Positions 15,893-25,111 are shown, numbered from the stretch's first letter. The stretch is 64,000 bases of DNA from CAWGMT01 sp963823675 (GCA_963823675.1 CAWGMT010000020.1:248001-312000); one strand, 5' to 3'. The notes: generated by a model from the sequence alone, not told the origin. Translations and numbers: made by a program.

Positions 15893-18800
15893 GTGACCGC
15901 CCTGGGGGTGGATGAGGCCTATCGTCGACTCTTCGACAGCCTCCGCGCCGCGGGTCTCGATCCGGAGGACAGTTTCCACTGGGACCCGAAGCGGCCACCT
16001 TTTCCCGGACTGAATTATTTCGACGCCAAGGACGCCGGCATCTACTTCGGCCGCGAGGACGAGGTTCGCCAGGTGATCGAGACGTTGACGCGGATGCAGC
16101 GCCAGGGCGAGCCACGCCTGCTGGTCGTGGTCGGCTCTTCGGGCAGCGGCAAATCATCGCTGGTCCGCGCCGGCGTGCTGCCGCGGCTCGGCAAGGATCG
16201 GTCGCGGTGGGTTCTCGTCGATCCGTTTCGTCCCGGGGCCGAGCCGATTAGCGAGTTGGCTCGATCGTCGTTCTCGGCATTTCCCGAGGACTCGGGCCGG
16301 CCCGACTGGAAGACCATCCGCGATCGTCTCCGAGACGAGCCCCGCGCGGCAAAACTGGGCGAAGGTCCCGCCGCAGTCGCGACCTCCGTGTTGACCGAGT
16401 ACGCAGACGAACTGACCATGCGTCTAGGGTGCCGCGAGGCGTCCGTGCTCCTGGTTGTGGATCAAGTCGAGGAGCTTCTCCAGAGCGTTGCCGGCGACGA
16501 AGCCTTGGCCTTCTTCAACGTGCTCCGGCGAGCAACAGAGCGGCCCGGCGGCCGTGTGTTCGGGCTCTTGACGCTCCGATCCGACTTCCTGGGCAGCTTC
16601 CAGAACCATCCCGCCCTCCGTGGCCTCGCCTTCGCCGACATGCCCCTCGGCCTGTTGCCGGTGGAGAACTTTCCCCAGGTGATCGAAGGCCCGGCTGACC
16701 GGGCGGAGATTGCATTGGAGCCAGGGCTCGTTCACTCGATGATCGCCGATGCGCGGACCGATGACGCGTTGCCGCTTCTGGCATTTACGCTCCGCGAGAT
16801 GTACGAGCGGTGCCGTGATCAGGAGATATTGACCCTCAAGGTGTACCGCGACGATCTGGGGGGTATCAAAGGGGCGGTCGCCCGTGTCGTCGATCGGATC
16901 AAGGCCGGAGGTCCGTGGACGCCCGAGGTCGCCCACGCGCTGCGGCGAGCCTTCCTCAAGCTCGTGCGGGTGAACGACGAGGGCCAGTTCACGCGCCAGC
17001 CGTACCGCTGGGCCGACCTGCCCGACCTGGCCGCGCCGGTCCTCGAAGCCTTTGTGAAGGCGCGGCTGCTCAGCTCGAACGGCGACATCGTCGAGGTAAC
17101 CCACGAATCGCTCTTCCGTGTCTGGTCCGAGCTGGCGGGTTGGCTCGATGAGGGCCGGGAATTGATGCTCTGGAAAAAAACTATCAAGGACGAACTGAAC
17201 GACTGGATCACGCATGATCGCCCCCCCGACCGACTACTAAGCGGCGCCCGCGTCGCTGAGGCACGTCGCTGGCTCGCCAGCAACGCCGATGACTTCCCGG
17301 CGCCCGAGAGCGAGTTTCTCGCCGCCAGCATCACCGCCGAAGACGATCGCATCGCCCGAGAGCGAGTCCAGCAAGAGAAGTTACGCCGACTCGCTCGCTC
17401 GCTTGCGGTCGGAGTCGTCGTTGCTTCCGTGTTGGCCCTGATTGCGATCGGGATGGGTGGGTATGCGTTGATGAAACGACAGCAAGCCAACAGGGCAGCC
17501 CACCTGGCTCAGGCTCAGACTTTGGTCGCGGAGAACGCGACCAAACAAGCCAAGGCTCAGACACGGATCGCAACCTCGCGCCAGCTCGCTGCTCTCTCAG
17601 TCGCGGAGAGAGACAAACGCTTTGACCGCTCGCTCCTGCTGGCGGTTGCAGCGCTCCAAGTCGAGAACACATCCGAAGCACGCAACACTCTGTACAGCGC
17701 CCTTGAAGGCCAACCTGGGCTCACGTCGTTCTTGCATGCCAGTGAAGGCCACGTTCAGAGTGTGGCCTTCAGCCCGGATGGCAAAACGATCGCGGTCGGG
17801 TACGGCAGCAGCAGCGGCGATGGCGTGGTGCTGTGGGACGTGGCTGCGCGCGAACGCCTGGCCGGCCAGCCGCTCGCCGTGAAAGAGGGACACATCGGGA
17901 GCGTGGCCTTCAGCCCAGACGGCAAGACCATCGCGGCCGGATACCACGTTGGCTACATCGTCTTTGACGCACGCGGAAAGACCGAAAAACACGTCGGCGG
18001 CAGCGGCGTGGTCCTGTGGGACACGGCCGCGCGCAAACGCCTGGTTGACGAGCCACTCCCCGTGATGGATGGTTATGTTTCGAGCGTGGCCTTCAGCCCG
18101 GACGGCAAGACCGTCGCGGCAGGAATCACTGCGATCCGCGGCGGCGGCGGCGTGGTGCTTTGGGACTTGGCCGCACGCAAGCGACTGGTCAACACGCCAC
18201 TCGCCGTGAAAGAGGGGTACGTCGAGAGCGTAGCCTTCAGCCCAAACGGCAAGACGGTCGCGGCCGGGTACGTCGGGAACGACTTCTTCGAAAGCGGCGG
18301 CGTGGTGCTTTGGGACTTGGCCGCACGCAAGCGACTGGTTGGCGAGCCACTTTCCGTGAAAGACGGCAACATCATCAGCGTGGCCTTCAGCCCGGACAGC
18401 AAGACTATCGCGGCCGGATACTACGTCTTGAACGTGAAGCACAGGGCAGACGGCGCGATGTCATTCGTCCCCGGCGACATCGGTAGCAGCGGCGTAGCGC
18501 TTTGGGACGTGGCCGCACGCAAACGCCTCGTCGATGATCCGCTCTCCGTGAAAGAGGGCAGCGTCAAGAGCGTGGTCTTCAGCCCAGACGGCAAGACCAT
18601 CGCGGCCGGATACGACGTTTCCGCCGGAGGCGGCGTGGCCCTGTATGACGTGGCCGCACGCAGGCGCGTGGGCGACAAGCCGCTCCCCATGAAGGATCTC
18701 TACATTGTGAGCGCGGCCTTCAGCCCAGACGGCAAGACCATCGCGGCTGGATACAGCGATGTCACCGGTGGCGGCGTTGTGCTGTGCGACGTGGCCGCAC

Positions 18801-20017
18801 ACGGACGCCTGGTCAACGAGCCCCTCTCGGTGAAAGAGGGGGGTGTTTATCGAGTGGCCTTCAGCCCAGACGGCAAGACCATCGCGGCCGGATACAGTGC
18901 TCGCCGCGGAGACGACAGCGGTTGGAGCGGCGGCGTGGTGCTGTGGCACGTGGCGGAACGCAAACGCCTGGTCAACCAGCCTCTCACCGTGAAAGAGGGC
19001 AGCGTGGAGAGCGTGGCCTTCAGCCCGGACGGCAAGACCATCGCGGCTGGATACAACAACATCGTCTTCACCAGCACCGGCCACGACGGCGGCGTGGTGC
19101 TGTGGGATGTGGCCGCGCGTAAACGCCTGGTCGATGATCCGCTCTCCGTGAAAGAGGGCTCGGTTGACAGCGTGGCCTTCGGCCCAGGTGGCAAGACCAT
19201 CGCGGCTGGATACAGCGATGTCGTCACCGGTGCCGGCGTTGTGCTGTGGGATGTGGCTGCACGCAAACGGCTGGTTGACGAGTCATTCTCCTGGCAAGGC
19301 ACCCTGAGGGGGATGGCCTTCAGCCCAGACGGCAACACTATCGCGGCGTACGGCTATGGCGGCGGAGTATCGCTATGGGACGTTGCCGCACGCGCACGCC
19401 TGGTCCCGGAGTTGTTCTTCGTGAAAGAGGGCGACGTTGAGAGCGTGGCCTTCAGCCCAGACGGCAACGCCGTTGCGGCTGGGTACTTCGCCCGCGCCGG
19501 CGGCGCTGGCGTGGTGCTGTGGGACGTGGCTGCACGCAAACGACTGGTCGACGAGCCGCTCTTTGTGAACGAGGGCCAGGTCAAGAGCGTGGCCTTCAGC
19601 CCAAACTGCAAAACCATCGCGGCCGGATATGGCGTCACCCGCGGCGGCGGCGTGGTGCTGTGGGACCTGGACGCACGCAAACGCCTGGTCGACGAGACAC
19701 TCTTTGTGAAGGAGGGCGGAGTCAAGAGCGTGGCCTTCAGCCCAGACGGCAAGACCGTCGCAGCCGGATACAGCTTCGCAGACCAAAGCGGCGGAGTCGT
19801 GCTGTGGGAAGTCGATCTGGAATCCTGGCAGCGTCAGGCGGGGCAGATCGCCAACCGGAACTTCACCCGGGACGAATGGCGTCAGTATTTTCCCGACGAG
19901 CCGTACCGCTCAACCTTCCCCGAGCTCCCGGTTCCACCGGAAGTCATTCCGAACGATGCAACATCACCGTCACGGCCCGCGGGTCGAGCTATTCGTCCCC
20001 CGTCCCTCCGGAAGTGA
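15893..20017 (+). CDS. STAND NTPase with transmembrane helix and 14 WD40 repeats
   Basis: 1374 residues. A novel-STAND NTPase module begins FPGLNYFDAKDAGIYFGRED, with Walker A GSSGSGKS (81-88) and Walker B VLLVVDQVEELL (about 184-195). A helical region is followed by one membrane helix (SLAVGVVVASVLALIAIGMG, about 505-525) and a coiled coil. From about residue 616 to 1306 there are fourteen repeats built on SVAFSPDGKTIAAGY and GGVVLWDVAARKRLV, enough for two seven-bladed propellers. The C-terminus is ESWQRQAGQIANRNFTRDEW. Together with the TIR frame just upstream it would be an NLR-like sensor: the propellers sense, STAND oligomerises and TIR degrades NAD. The blades are very alike, which indicates recent expansion by repeat duplication. 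An antiphage or cell-death role is inferred from architecture. Confidence 0.92.
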   Translation: MTALGVDEAYRRLFDSLRAAGLDPEDSFHWDPKRPPFPGLNYFDAKDAGIYFGREDEVRQVIETLTRMQRQGEPRLLVVVGSSGSGKSSLVRAGVLPRLGKDRSRWVLVDPFRPGAEPISELARSSFSAFPEDSGRPDWKTIRDRLRDEPRAAKLGEGPAAVATSVLTEYADELTMRLGCREASVLLVVDQVEELLQSVAGDEALAFFNVLRRATERPGGRVFGLLTLRSDFLGSFQNHPALRGLAFADMPLGLLPVENFPQVIEGPADRAEIALEPGLVHSMIADARTDDALPLLAFTLREMYERCRDQEILTLKVYRDDLGGIKGAVARVVDRIKAGGPWTPEVAHALRRAFLKLVRVNDEGQFTRQPYRWADLPDLAAPVLEAFVKARLLSSNGDIVEVTHESLFRVWSELAGWLDEGRELMLWKKTIKDELNDWITHDRPPDRLLSGARVAEARRWLASNADDFPAPESEFLAASITAEDDRIARERVQQEKLRRLARSLAVGVVVASVLALIAIGMGGYALMKRQQANRAAHLAQAQTLVAENATKQAKAQTRIATSRQLAALSVAERDKRFDRSLLLAVAALQVENTSEARNTLYSALEGQPGLTSFLHASEGHVQSVAFSPDGKTIAVGYGSSSGDGVVLWDVAARERLAGQPLAVKEGHIGSVAFSPDGKTIAAGYHVGYIVFDARGKTEKHVGGSGVVLWDTAARKRLVDEPLPVMDGYVSSVAFSPDGKTVAAGITAIRGGGGVVLWDLAARKRLVNTPLAVKEGYVESVAFSPNGKTVAAGYVGNDFFESGGVVLWDLAARKRLVGEPLSVKDGNIISVAFSPDSKTIAAGYYVLNVKHRADGAMSFVPGDIGSSGVALWDVAARKRLVDDPLSVKEGSVKSVVFSPDGKTIAAGYDVSAGGGVALYDVAARRRVGDKPLPMKDLYIVSAAFSPDGKTIAAGYSDVTGGGVVLCDVAAHGRLVNEPLSVKEGGVYRVAFSPDGKTIAAGYSARRGDDSGWSGGVVLWHVAERKRLVNQPLTVKEGSVESVAFSPDGKTIAAGYNNIVFTSTGHDGGVVLWDVAARKRLVDDPLSVKEGSVDSVAFGPGGKTIAAGYSDVVTGAGVVLWDVAARKRLVDESFSWQGTLRGMAFSPDGNTIAAYGYGGGVSLWDVAARARLVPELFFVKEGDVESVAFSPDGNAVAAGYFARAGGAGVVLWDVAARKRLVDEPLFVNEGQVKSVAFSPNCKTIAAGYGVTRGGGVVLWDLDARKRLVDETLFVKEGGVKSVAFSPDGKTVAAGYSFADQSGGVVLWEVDLESWQRQAGQIANRNFTRDEWRQYFPDEPYRSTFPELPVPPEVIPNDATSPSRPAGRAIRPPSLRK

Positions 20018-20314
20018 CTCCGAGCGATGTAGCCTTCCCAGGTCACGGTCGGGGTAGCGCCGCTCTGCTATGAAGCCGGGTCATGCGCAACGACGGATGG
20101 ATCGGAGCGCATTGAGGATCCGAGGTCGCCTCTCGCCACGGATCGTGCATTCCAGCTCCTTACCCCTGAACCGGCGCGGAGCGACGGTCCCCTTGGTTTT
20201 CTCCGGTGAATGCCACTTCCGCGTCCCACGCGGTGCCGGTAGCCTGGCAGTCGGAATAGGTTGCTACCGGAACGCGAGACCCGCGCCGGGTTGCAGTCCG
20301 GTCGGACCTCTCGG
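20018..20314. other. Intergenic stretch between convergent genes
   Basis: About 300 bases. The first 30 bases after the receptor's stop repeat its last codons (a second VPPEVTPSD-like segment near 20003-20030 in another frame). Otherwise I see no gene, and no clear terminator. Confidence 0.4.
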
Positions 20315-20815
20315 TCACGCCAGCTCGCTCAATTTGGCTTTCACCAAGCTCTCGATTTCCTCAACCCCCTCGTCTGTCGCATCTTGCACGGCCTGCCGAG
20401 AACCGCGGCCGGTTGCTTCGATCCGTTTGCGAGCCTGCTGGCGGATCGCCCGAACGGCGATTTTGGCGTCTTCTTCCAGTTTCTTGACGTGGCGGGCAAT
20501 CTCGGCACGCTGCTCGACGCTGATCGGCGGGACGCTCACCGCGACCGTGGTCGGGTTGAGGGCATAGGCGCTGAGCCGCGCCTCATTGAGCGCTTTGACG
20601 ATTCCCGCAACGTTTCCCCGGTCGAACGGCTCGATCAGGATGCGGTCGCCTTGCGACTTGATCACCCCGAGCCGGCCGAGGGCGACCTGGTTTCCCGCGC
20701 AAGTCACGCGCACAGCCTGGACCAACCCAGGGCTGATCGTTCCGGTTCGGATCACCCGGAGCTGATCGGCAAATTGCTGGATGGTCTTCCGCATGCTGGA
20801 TTTCCAATCATTCAT
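20315..20815 (-). CDS. Divergent ribosome-recycling-factor-like protein
   Basis: 166 residues from ATG at 20815 (GAGAG upstream). It resembles RRF along its whole length: MRKTIQQFADQLRVIRTGTI corresponds to the first helix and IRTGRA, GRLGVIKSQGDRILIEPFDR to domain II, VSVPPISVEQRAEIARHVKK to the PPLTEERR hinge, and the last helix ends VKAKLSELA. It is about 20 residues shorter than bacterial RRF. The RTGRA motif is RTGTI, and the conserved VRNxRRDAN is VRAIRQQARK. It is therefore probably a paralogue, not the housekeeping factor; the latter normally sits beside pyrH or tsf, neither of which is here. It lies divergently from the ECF sigma factor. Confidence 0.7.
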   Translation of the reverse strand: MNDWKSSMRKTIQQFADQLRVIRTGTISPGLVQAVRVTCAGNQVALGRLGVIKSQGDRILIEPFDRGNVAGIVKALNEARLSAYALNPTTVAVSVPPISVEQRAEIARHVKKLEEDAKIAVRAIRQQARKRIEATGRGSRQAVQDATDEGVEEIESLVKAKLSELA

Positions 20816-20923
20816 GCAGGCGTCTCTCGCTAAGTTAACCCGCAATAACGAAAAATCTTGGACGCGCTGCCCGTTCTGTCGCCAGTATATTCGGAATGAA
20901 ATCCAGAGTCGGGAGACCGCTTT

Positions 20924-22000
20924 ATGCCCGGTGCGTCGTCACGGGACGTCTTGAGGCAGCTTAACACCCTTTTCCAGTTTGGCACGACCGGCCAGCTCAG
21001 CGACGCTGAACTGCTCGAGCGATTTGCCGCCGGACGTGGTGAAGCCGCCGAGGCTGCGTTCGCGGCCTTGGTCGAGCGGCACGGAAAAATGGTCCTGGGT
21101 GTCTGCCAGCGCGTGCTCGGGAACCGGGAGGAGGCGGAGGACGCGTTCCAGGCCACGTTTCTGGTGCTGGCGCGCAAGGCGGCATCGATCGCACGCCGCG
21201 AACAACTGGCGAGCTGGCTCTACGGCGTCGCGCTCCGCGCCGCTCTCGATGCTCGCGGCCGCGCTTCGCGTCAGAAGGCAAGAGAGAAAAGGTATGGCGC
21301 GATGCGACCCGTCGAAATCCCCGATCCCTTCGTCTCAAACGAGGTGCGCGTCGTTCTGGACGAGGAGTTGGCCCGTCTGCCCGAGCGGTACCGCGCGGCA
21401 ATTTTGCTCTGCGAACTGGAGGGCCTGTCGCGCCGCCAGGCCGCCGCGCGGTTGGGTATCTCCGAGGGAACCCTCTCAAGCCGGCTGGCCCGGGCGAAGG
21501 TCCAGTTGAAAGGCCGGCTGACTCGCCGCGGCCTGGCTCTCTCGGCCGCTGCATTGGGCTCGTGTCTGGCTCAGGACGCCCTGGCCGTGGTCGTCCCACC
21601 CACCCTCGCCGAATCCACAATCCAGCTTGCGACTCTCGTTTCCACCGGAACTTCCCTGGCCGGGATCGTCTCGACCCCGGTCACAACCCTCGCTGAAGGA
21701 GTGCTCAAAGCCATGCTGTTTGCAAAAGTGAAATCCGTCGTCCTGGGCATCGCCACCCTGGCTCTCATCACAACGGGAATGGGCGTGCTGGCACAGACAG
21801 GCCCTGGGACACGTCGCGCGCCCGATGATGATCGACTGCAAGCCGTGGAGCAAAAGCTCGACAAGCTTCTGGAAGTCCTGGGCAGCGTCAAACCGACCTG
21901 GCCCGACGCCGGCGGCCATGCCCCCCACGAGCAGTGCAGCAGCTCCCGCCGAGGCCCCCGTGGCAAATACGCCTCCAGAACAAGTCACACCGCCTCTTGA
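20924..22000 (+). CDS. ECF sigma factor with C-terminal membrane anchor (planctomycete type)
   Basis: A sigma-70 family ECF factor with GGGAG seven bases before the ATG. Region 2 is LVERHGKMVLGVCQRVLGNR then EEAEDAFQATFLVLARKAAS, and region 4 is LARLPERYRAAILLCELEGL then SRRQAAARLGISEGTLSSRL. The region 2-4 linker carries SWLYGVALRAALDARGRASR, typical of the planctomycete expansion. The extended C-terminus has one predicted membrane helix (VVLGIATLALITTGMGVLAQ), then a coiled coil (LDKLLEVLGS). Frame quality collapses at a run of six C (21921-21926). Dropping one C continues into TSSAAAPAEAPVANTPPEQV and a second coiled coil LAERLQSVEHRLDDFERRLG, so the true protein is longer. A membrane-tethered sigma factor implies its release or activity is controlled at the membrane. 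Confidence 0.88.
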   Translation: MPGASSRDVLRQLNTLFQFGTTGQLSDAELLERFAAGRGEAAEAAFAALVERHGKMVLGVCQRVLGNREEAEDAFQATFLVLARKAASIARREQLASWLYGVALRAALDARGRASRQKAREKRYGAMRPVEIPDPFVSNEVRVVLDEELARLPERYRAAILLCELEGLSRRQAAARLGISEGTLSSRLARAKVQLKGRLTRRGLALSAAALGSCLAQDALAVVVPPTLAESTIQLATLVSTGTSLAGIVSTPVTTLAEGVLKAMLFAKVKSVVLGIATLALITTGMGVLAQTGPGTRRAPDDDRLQAVEQKLDKLLEVLGSVKPTWPDAGGHAPHEQCSSSRRGPRGKYASRTSHTAS

Positions 22001-22709
22001 CACGCTTCCACCTCCTGCCGTCACTACGCGCGCACCAATGCCGGGCGGGTCCACGCCGAATCCTTCCCCACCTGAACCGGCTCCTGACCCACGATTCGCG
22101 ACGTCTCCGTCCAGAAGGATCGGTCGAGGTCGTACTCTCCCAAGATCGATCCCGGACCAGCCGCAATCGCTGGCTGAACGTCTCCAAAGCGTCGAGCACC
22201 GGCTCGATGATTTCGAGCGCCGGCTTGGTGCACTGGAGCGACGCCTTCAGCAGCTTCCCGGCAGTGGATCAGTATCCGGACTTTCCCCTGCCCGAGACGG
22301 CTCTTCTACTGATCTTGCCCCCCCTGTCTCCAGGCACGCCACACCCGGCGCCCGATCGGCGGACACGCTCGACGCGATCAGCACCATTCCCCCCGGCCCA
22401 GCATCGGCGGACTCCGCGCGGCCGCGCCCCCAGCTCGGATCCTTTCTCGGCCAACCGGCGAGAGAACTAAGGATCTGGGCAGAACTCAGCCTGGCTCACC
22501 GAGCGATTCGACGATCGAACAAGGCGTACCGGTCCGCTCGCGTATGGTTCAGATTATGTGCCTTGGCACGCAAATCGCTTATCGACCGCGACGACCAGGC
22601 CATGATCTTGCACTCCCGTTCTGGCGGAACGATCATGGAACGTGGTCGTGTAATGTCGCAACACAGCGCGCCGCACGATCACTCCAACCCGCGGGGGATC
22701 TGCTCGTGA
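21927..22709 (+). CDS. C-terminal continuation of the ECF factor in a second frame
   Basis: After the C-run at 21921-21926 this frame gives a Pro/Ala-rich linker (PPEQVTPPLDTLPPP), then a heptad-like segment LAERLQSVEHRLDDFERRLG and ALERRLQQLPGSGS, which fits the coiled coils seen at the end of planctomycete ECF factors. Beyond about 22300 the composition no longer looks coding, so another indel or the true end may lie there. The frame's TGA (22707-22709) overlaps the GTG of the next gene. The restored gene would have about 594 residues, but only the part to about 22280 is convincing. Confidence 0.4.
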   Translation, partial: TSSAAAPAEAPVANTPPEQVTPPLDTLPPPAVTTRAPMPGGSTPNPSPPEPAPDPRFATSPSRRIGRGRTLPRSIPDQPQSLAERLQSVEHRLDDFERRLGALERRLQQLPGSGSVSGLSPARDGSSTDLAPPVSRHATPGARSADTLDAISTIPPGPASADSARPRPQLGSFLGQPARELRIWAELSLAHRAIRRSNKAYRSARVWFRLCALARKSLIDRDDQAMILHSRSGGTIMERGRVMSQHSAPHDHSNPRGICS

Positions 22710-23323
22710 CATCGCGTCATGCCCGAACCGCCGTCTTAGGGATCGCCTGTTCGCTTCCAATGCTAGTGTCGGCTGGCTGTCAAGGGAAAGATCCGCTGCC
22801 CGCCGAAGACCCGGCCAGGCTGACCATCCAGCTCCGCAGCCCGGCGTTTGCCGACGGCGGCATGATCCCCAAGATATTCACCTGCGACGGCACGGACCGA
22901 TCACCGCCTCTGGAGTGGTCGGGCGTACCGGTCAAGGCCCAATCCTTGGTGTTGGTCTGCGATGATCCCGACGCGCCATTGGGAACCTGGTCTCACTGGG
23001 TCGTTTTCAACCTCGCACCTGGGCTACGAGCTCTGAATGAAGGCGTTCCGCCCGAAGAGACGATCGCCCCGGCGGCGGCCGAGACGCCCGGAGCGGCTGA
23101 CGGCAAGCTGCCCAGAGCGCAACAAGGCACCAATGACTTCGGCAAGATCGGCTACGGCGGACCGTGCCCGCCAGGCGGGACACACCGCTACTTCTTCCGG
23201 CTTTACGCACTCGATATCCAGCTCGAGCTCGGCTCCTCCGCCACCCGTAGCCAGGTCCTTAAAGCCATCAGGGGACACATCCTGGCGGAAGGGAATCTGA
23301 TGGGAAAATACAAACGCTCCTGA
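22706..23323 (+). CDS. YbhB/YbcL-type PEBP-family lipoprotein
   Basis: 205 residues from GTG at 22706, preceded by a GGGGG run. The signal VTSRHARTAVLGIACSLPML then VSAGC is a lipobox with Cys as acylation site. The mature part is a phosphatidylethanolamine-binding-protein fold: TIQLRSPAFADGGMIPKIFT, CDGTDRSPPLEWSGVP, CDDPDAPLGTWSHWVVFN and GYGGPCPPGGTHRYFFRLYA. The DPDAP and HRYFFRLYALD motifs are the ligand-pocket signature of the bacterial YbhB/YbcL (Raf kinase inhibitor-like) family. The cellular role in bacteria is not well defined. An export signal is unusual for E. coli YbhB but common in planctomycetes. Confidence 0.9.
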   Translation: MTSRHARTAVLGIACSLPMLVSAGCQGKDPLPAEDPARLTIQLRSPAFADGGMIPKIFTCDGTDRSPPLEWSGVPVKAQSLVLVCDDPDAPLGTWSHWVVFNLAPGLRALNEGVPPEETIAPAAAETPGAADGKLPRAQQGTNDFGKIGYGGPCPPGGTHRYFFRLYALDIQLELGSSATRSQVLKAIRGHILAEGNLMGKYKRS

Positions 23324-23349
23324 CAAGCAAGGGACAAACGGAGATTACC

Positions 23350-23844
23350 GTGGCAACTGTCCTGTTCCTGCACGGCTGGACGTCAACACCGGGAGGCGTG
23401 AAGCCGACGTATCTGGCCCAAAACGGCCACACCGTGCTCAACCCGGCGCTCCCGGACGAAGACTTCGCCGAGTCGGTCCGGATTGCGCAGGTCGAGTTTG
23501 ACAAGCACCAGCCCGGAGTGGTCGTCGGCTCATCGCGAGGCGGCGCGGTCGCGATGAATATCCATTCGGGAGGCGCGGCACTCGTGCTGCTCTGCCCGGC
23601 GTGGAAAAAATGGGGCACTGCGACCACCGTCAAGCCAGGAACGTTGATCCTTCATTCGGAAGCCGATGATTTGGTCCCAATCGCCGATAGCCGTGAGCTG
23701 CTTTCTCGCAGCGGGCTTTCCGAGACGTCCCTGATCGTCGTGGGGAATGATCATCGACTGGCTGACCTCGAAGCTCTGGCGACAATGCTGCAAGCCGTCG
23801 AGAACGCCTGTTCCCTCGTCCAATCAATCTTTCCGCGGAATTGA
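23350..23844 (+). CDS. Small alpha/beta hydrolase (RBBP9/YqiA-like)
   Basis: 164 residues with a GTG start at 23350 and GGAG nearby. It shows the compact serine-hydrolase layout: VLFLHGWTSTPGGVKPTYLA with the oxyanion HG, the nucleophile elbow VVVGSSRGGAVAM (GxSxG), ILHSEADDLVPI with the acid aspartate, and NDHRLADLE with the catalytic histidine. The length and core resemble small esterases of the YqiA/RBBP9 group. It follows the PEBP lipoprotein by 26 bases and may be cotranscribed with it. The substrate is unknown. Confidence 0.85.
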   Translation: MATVLFLHGWTSTPGGVKPTYLAQNGHTVLNPALPDEDFAESVRIAQVEFDKHQPGVVVGSSRGGAVAMNIHSGGAALVLLCPAWKKWGTATTVKPGTLILHSEADDLVPIADSRELLSRSGLSETSLIVVGNDHRLADLEALATMLQAVENACSLVQSIFPRN

Positions 23845-24070
23845 CCGGAGCCGTCAACGCCCAACGGGTCGTTGAGCTCGGCACATCGACCGGCGAGTCC
23901 GGGCTCTGGTGAATGTAAACGCACGCACACTCCTGATTCACCTGGTCTGATTGGACAATTCAGGGTATATCAAGCGTCGGCATGTCCGATGAGGTGGACC
24001 GCCATGCGCCGGTCGTGCTCGGAATCTCCGTCGCGCCGATCAGTCGTTCGTCATGGACTTGGGATAGCAC
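23845..24070. other. Short intergenic stretch
   Basis: About 225 bases with no supported gene and no obvious promoter. Overlapping frames here are GC-skew artefacts. Confidence 0.4.
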
Positions 24071-25111
24071 GTGGCCAAACCGATCTCGGGGCGCTCCATC
24101 TTCTGGGCCGTATTCGGCTGGGCCTGGCTGCTCCTGAGCCAGGCCGCATCGGCCGGGGCTCTGGTCCGCTTCGACAAGGAGTTTCTGGCCGGCGTCATCG
24201 AGAAGCTGCCGCCTTGCTCGTTCGAGAAGACCGGAAAATATCGCGGTGTCGTCCACTCCTACCGGTTCGTCGCCATCGACCCGCGCAATCGACAGTTTCT
24301 GGCAGCCTGTCAGATCGAGGGCGAGTTTCGTCCGCCCGTGGCGGGACCGATCTCGGAGCGGATCGGCCGGAGCCCAGATACTCCCGAGGGGTGGAGGCGG
24401 TTTCGGTTCGACGTCAAGGCCAAGGTCAACATCGAGCCGGGCCTGGAGGGGGCGCCTCGGTTCCGGGTCGAGATCGAAGAGGTCAAGCGCCGCGAGCTTG
24501 ATGGCTTCTCGGGCGTCGTCGCCAGGTTTCTCGGCCAGTATTTCGATGAGCTGGTGACGCAGATCGCCAGTGGAAGAGCGTCGCGACTGAATCAGCGGCT
24601 CAACGCCGAGATCACGCGCCGGGTCACCGTGTTCAAGGAATATGGTGTCTTTCAGGGCATCGACTATGAGCCCACCGAAGTCGTTCTTCACTTCGACGTG
24701 AGCCGGTTTCGTTCGGAGGGCGTCACGGGCTACGTGTTTGCCGAAGCAAAGCCGAACACGATCCCCCTGTACCGCTGGGTGCATCCGGCCGATGGTTCTC
24801 ACTTCTACACGACCATCCCCGCGGCCCCCGATCGGCCCAATTCGGTGAGCGAAGGCATCGCCTGCCATGTCCTGGCCGACGCGGCTTCCGGGGCGATCCC
24901 GCTCTACCGGTGGCACAGCGGCCGGGACCAGCTCTACACGACCGCCATCGACGGCGAGAAGTCGGGCCGGCTGGGCTACCGGCCGCTCGGGATCGCATGT
25001 TACATCTATCGCGACGCCAGGCCGGGGACCGTACCGCTTCACCGGTTCTATGACCCAACGCGGCGCCAGCACTTCTTCACGACGCACCCGCACGCCGAGT
25101 TCGCGAAGTAG
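24071..25111 (+). CDS. Secreted protein with three C-terminal DUF5648-like aromatic repeats
   Basis: 346 residues, GTG start. A signal peptide (SIFWAVFGWAWLLLSQAASA) precedes a domain of about 190 residues that I do not recognise: LVRFDKEFLAGVIEKLPPCS, KVNIEPGLEG and FLGQYFDELVTQIAS. The C-terminal third holds three repeats, TIPLYRWVHPADGSHFYTT, AIPLYRWHSGRDQLYTT and TVPLHRFYDPTRRQHFFTT. This is the (L/I)YRxxxPxxxxHFYTT pattern of the DUF5648 repeat found in cell-surface and secreted hydrolases. The protein probably acts in the periplasm or outside the cell; carbohydrate binding is a reasonable guess from the aromatic repeats. Confidence 0.8.
   Translation: MAKPISGRSIFWAVFGWAWLLLSQAASAGALVRFDKEFLAGVIEKLPPCSFEKTGKYRGVVHSYRFVAIDPRNRQFLAACQIEGEFRPPVAGPISERIGRSPDTPEGWRRFRFDVKAKVNIEPGLEGAPRFRVEIEEVKRRELDGFSGVVARFLGQYFDELVTQIASGRASRLNQRLNAEITRRVTVFKEYGVFQGIDYEPTEVVLHFDVSRFRSEGVTGYVFAEAKPNTIPLYRWVHPADGSHFYTTIPAAPDRPNSVSEGIACHVLADAASGAIPLYRWHSGRDQLYTTAIDGEKSGRLGYRPLGIACYIYRDARPGTVPLHRFYDPTRRQHFFTTHPHAEFAK

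Noticed and set aside
17700..19800. Regular ~150-base periodicity that could suggest a CRISPR or tandem-repeat array
   Set aside because: The periodicity is that of WD40 repeats in one open reading frame; there are no short identical repeats with unique spacers.
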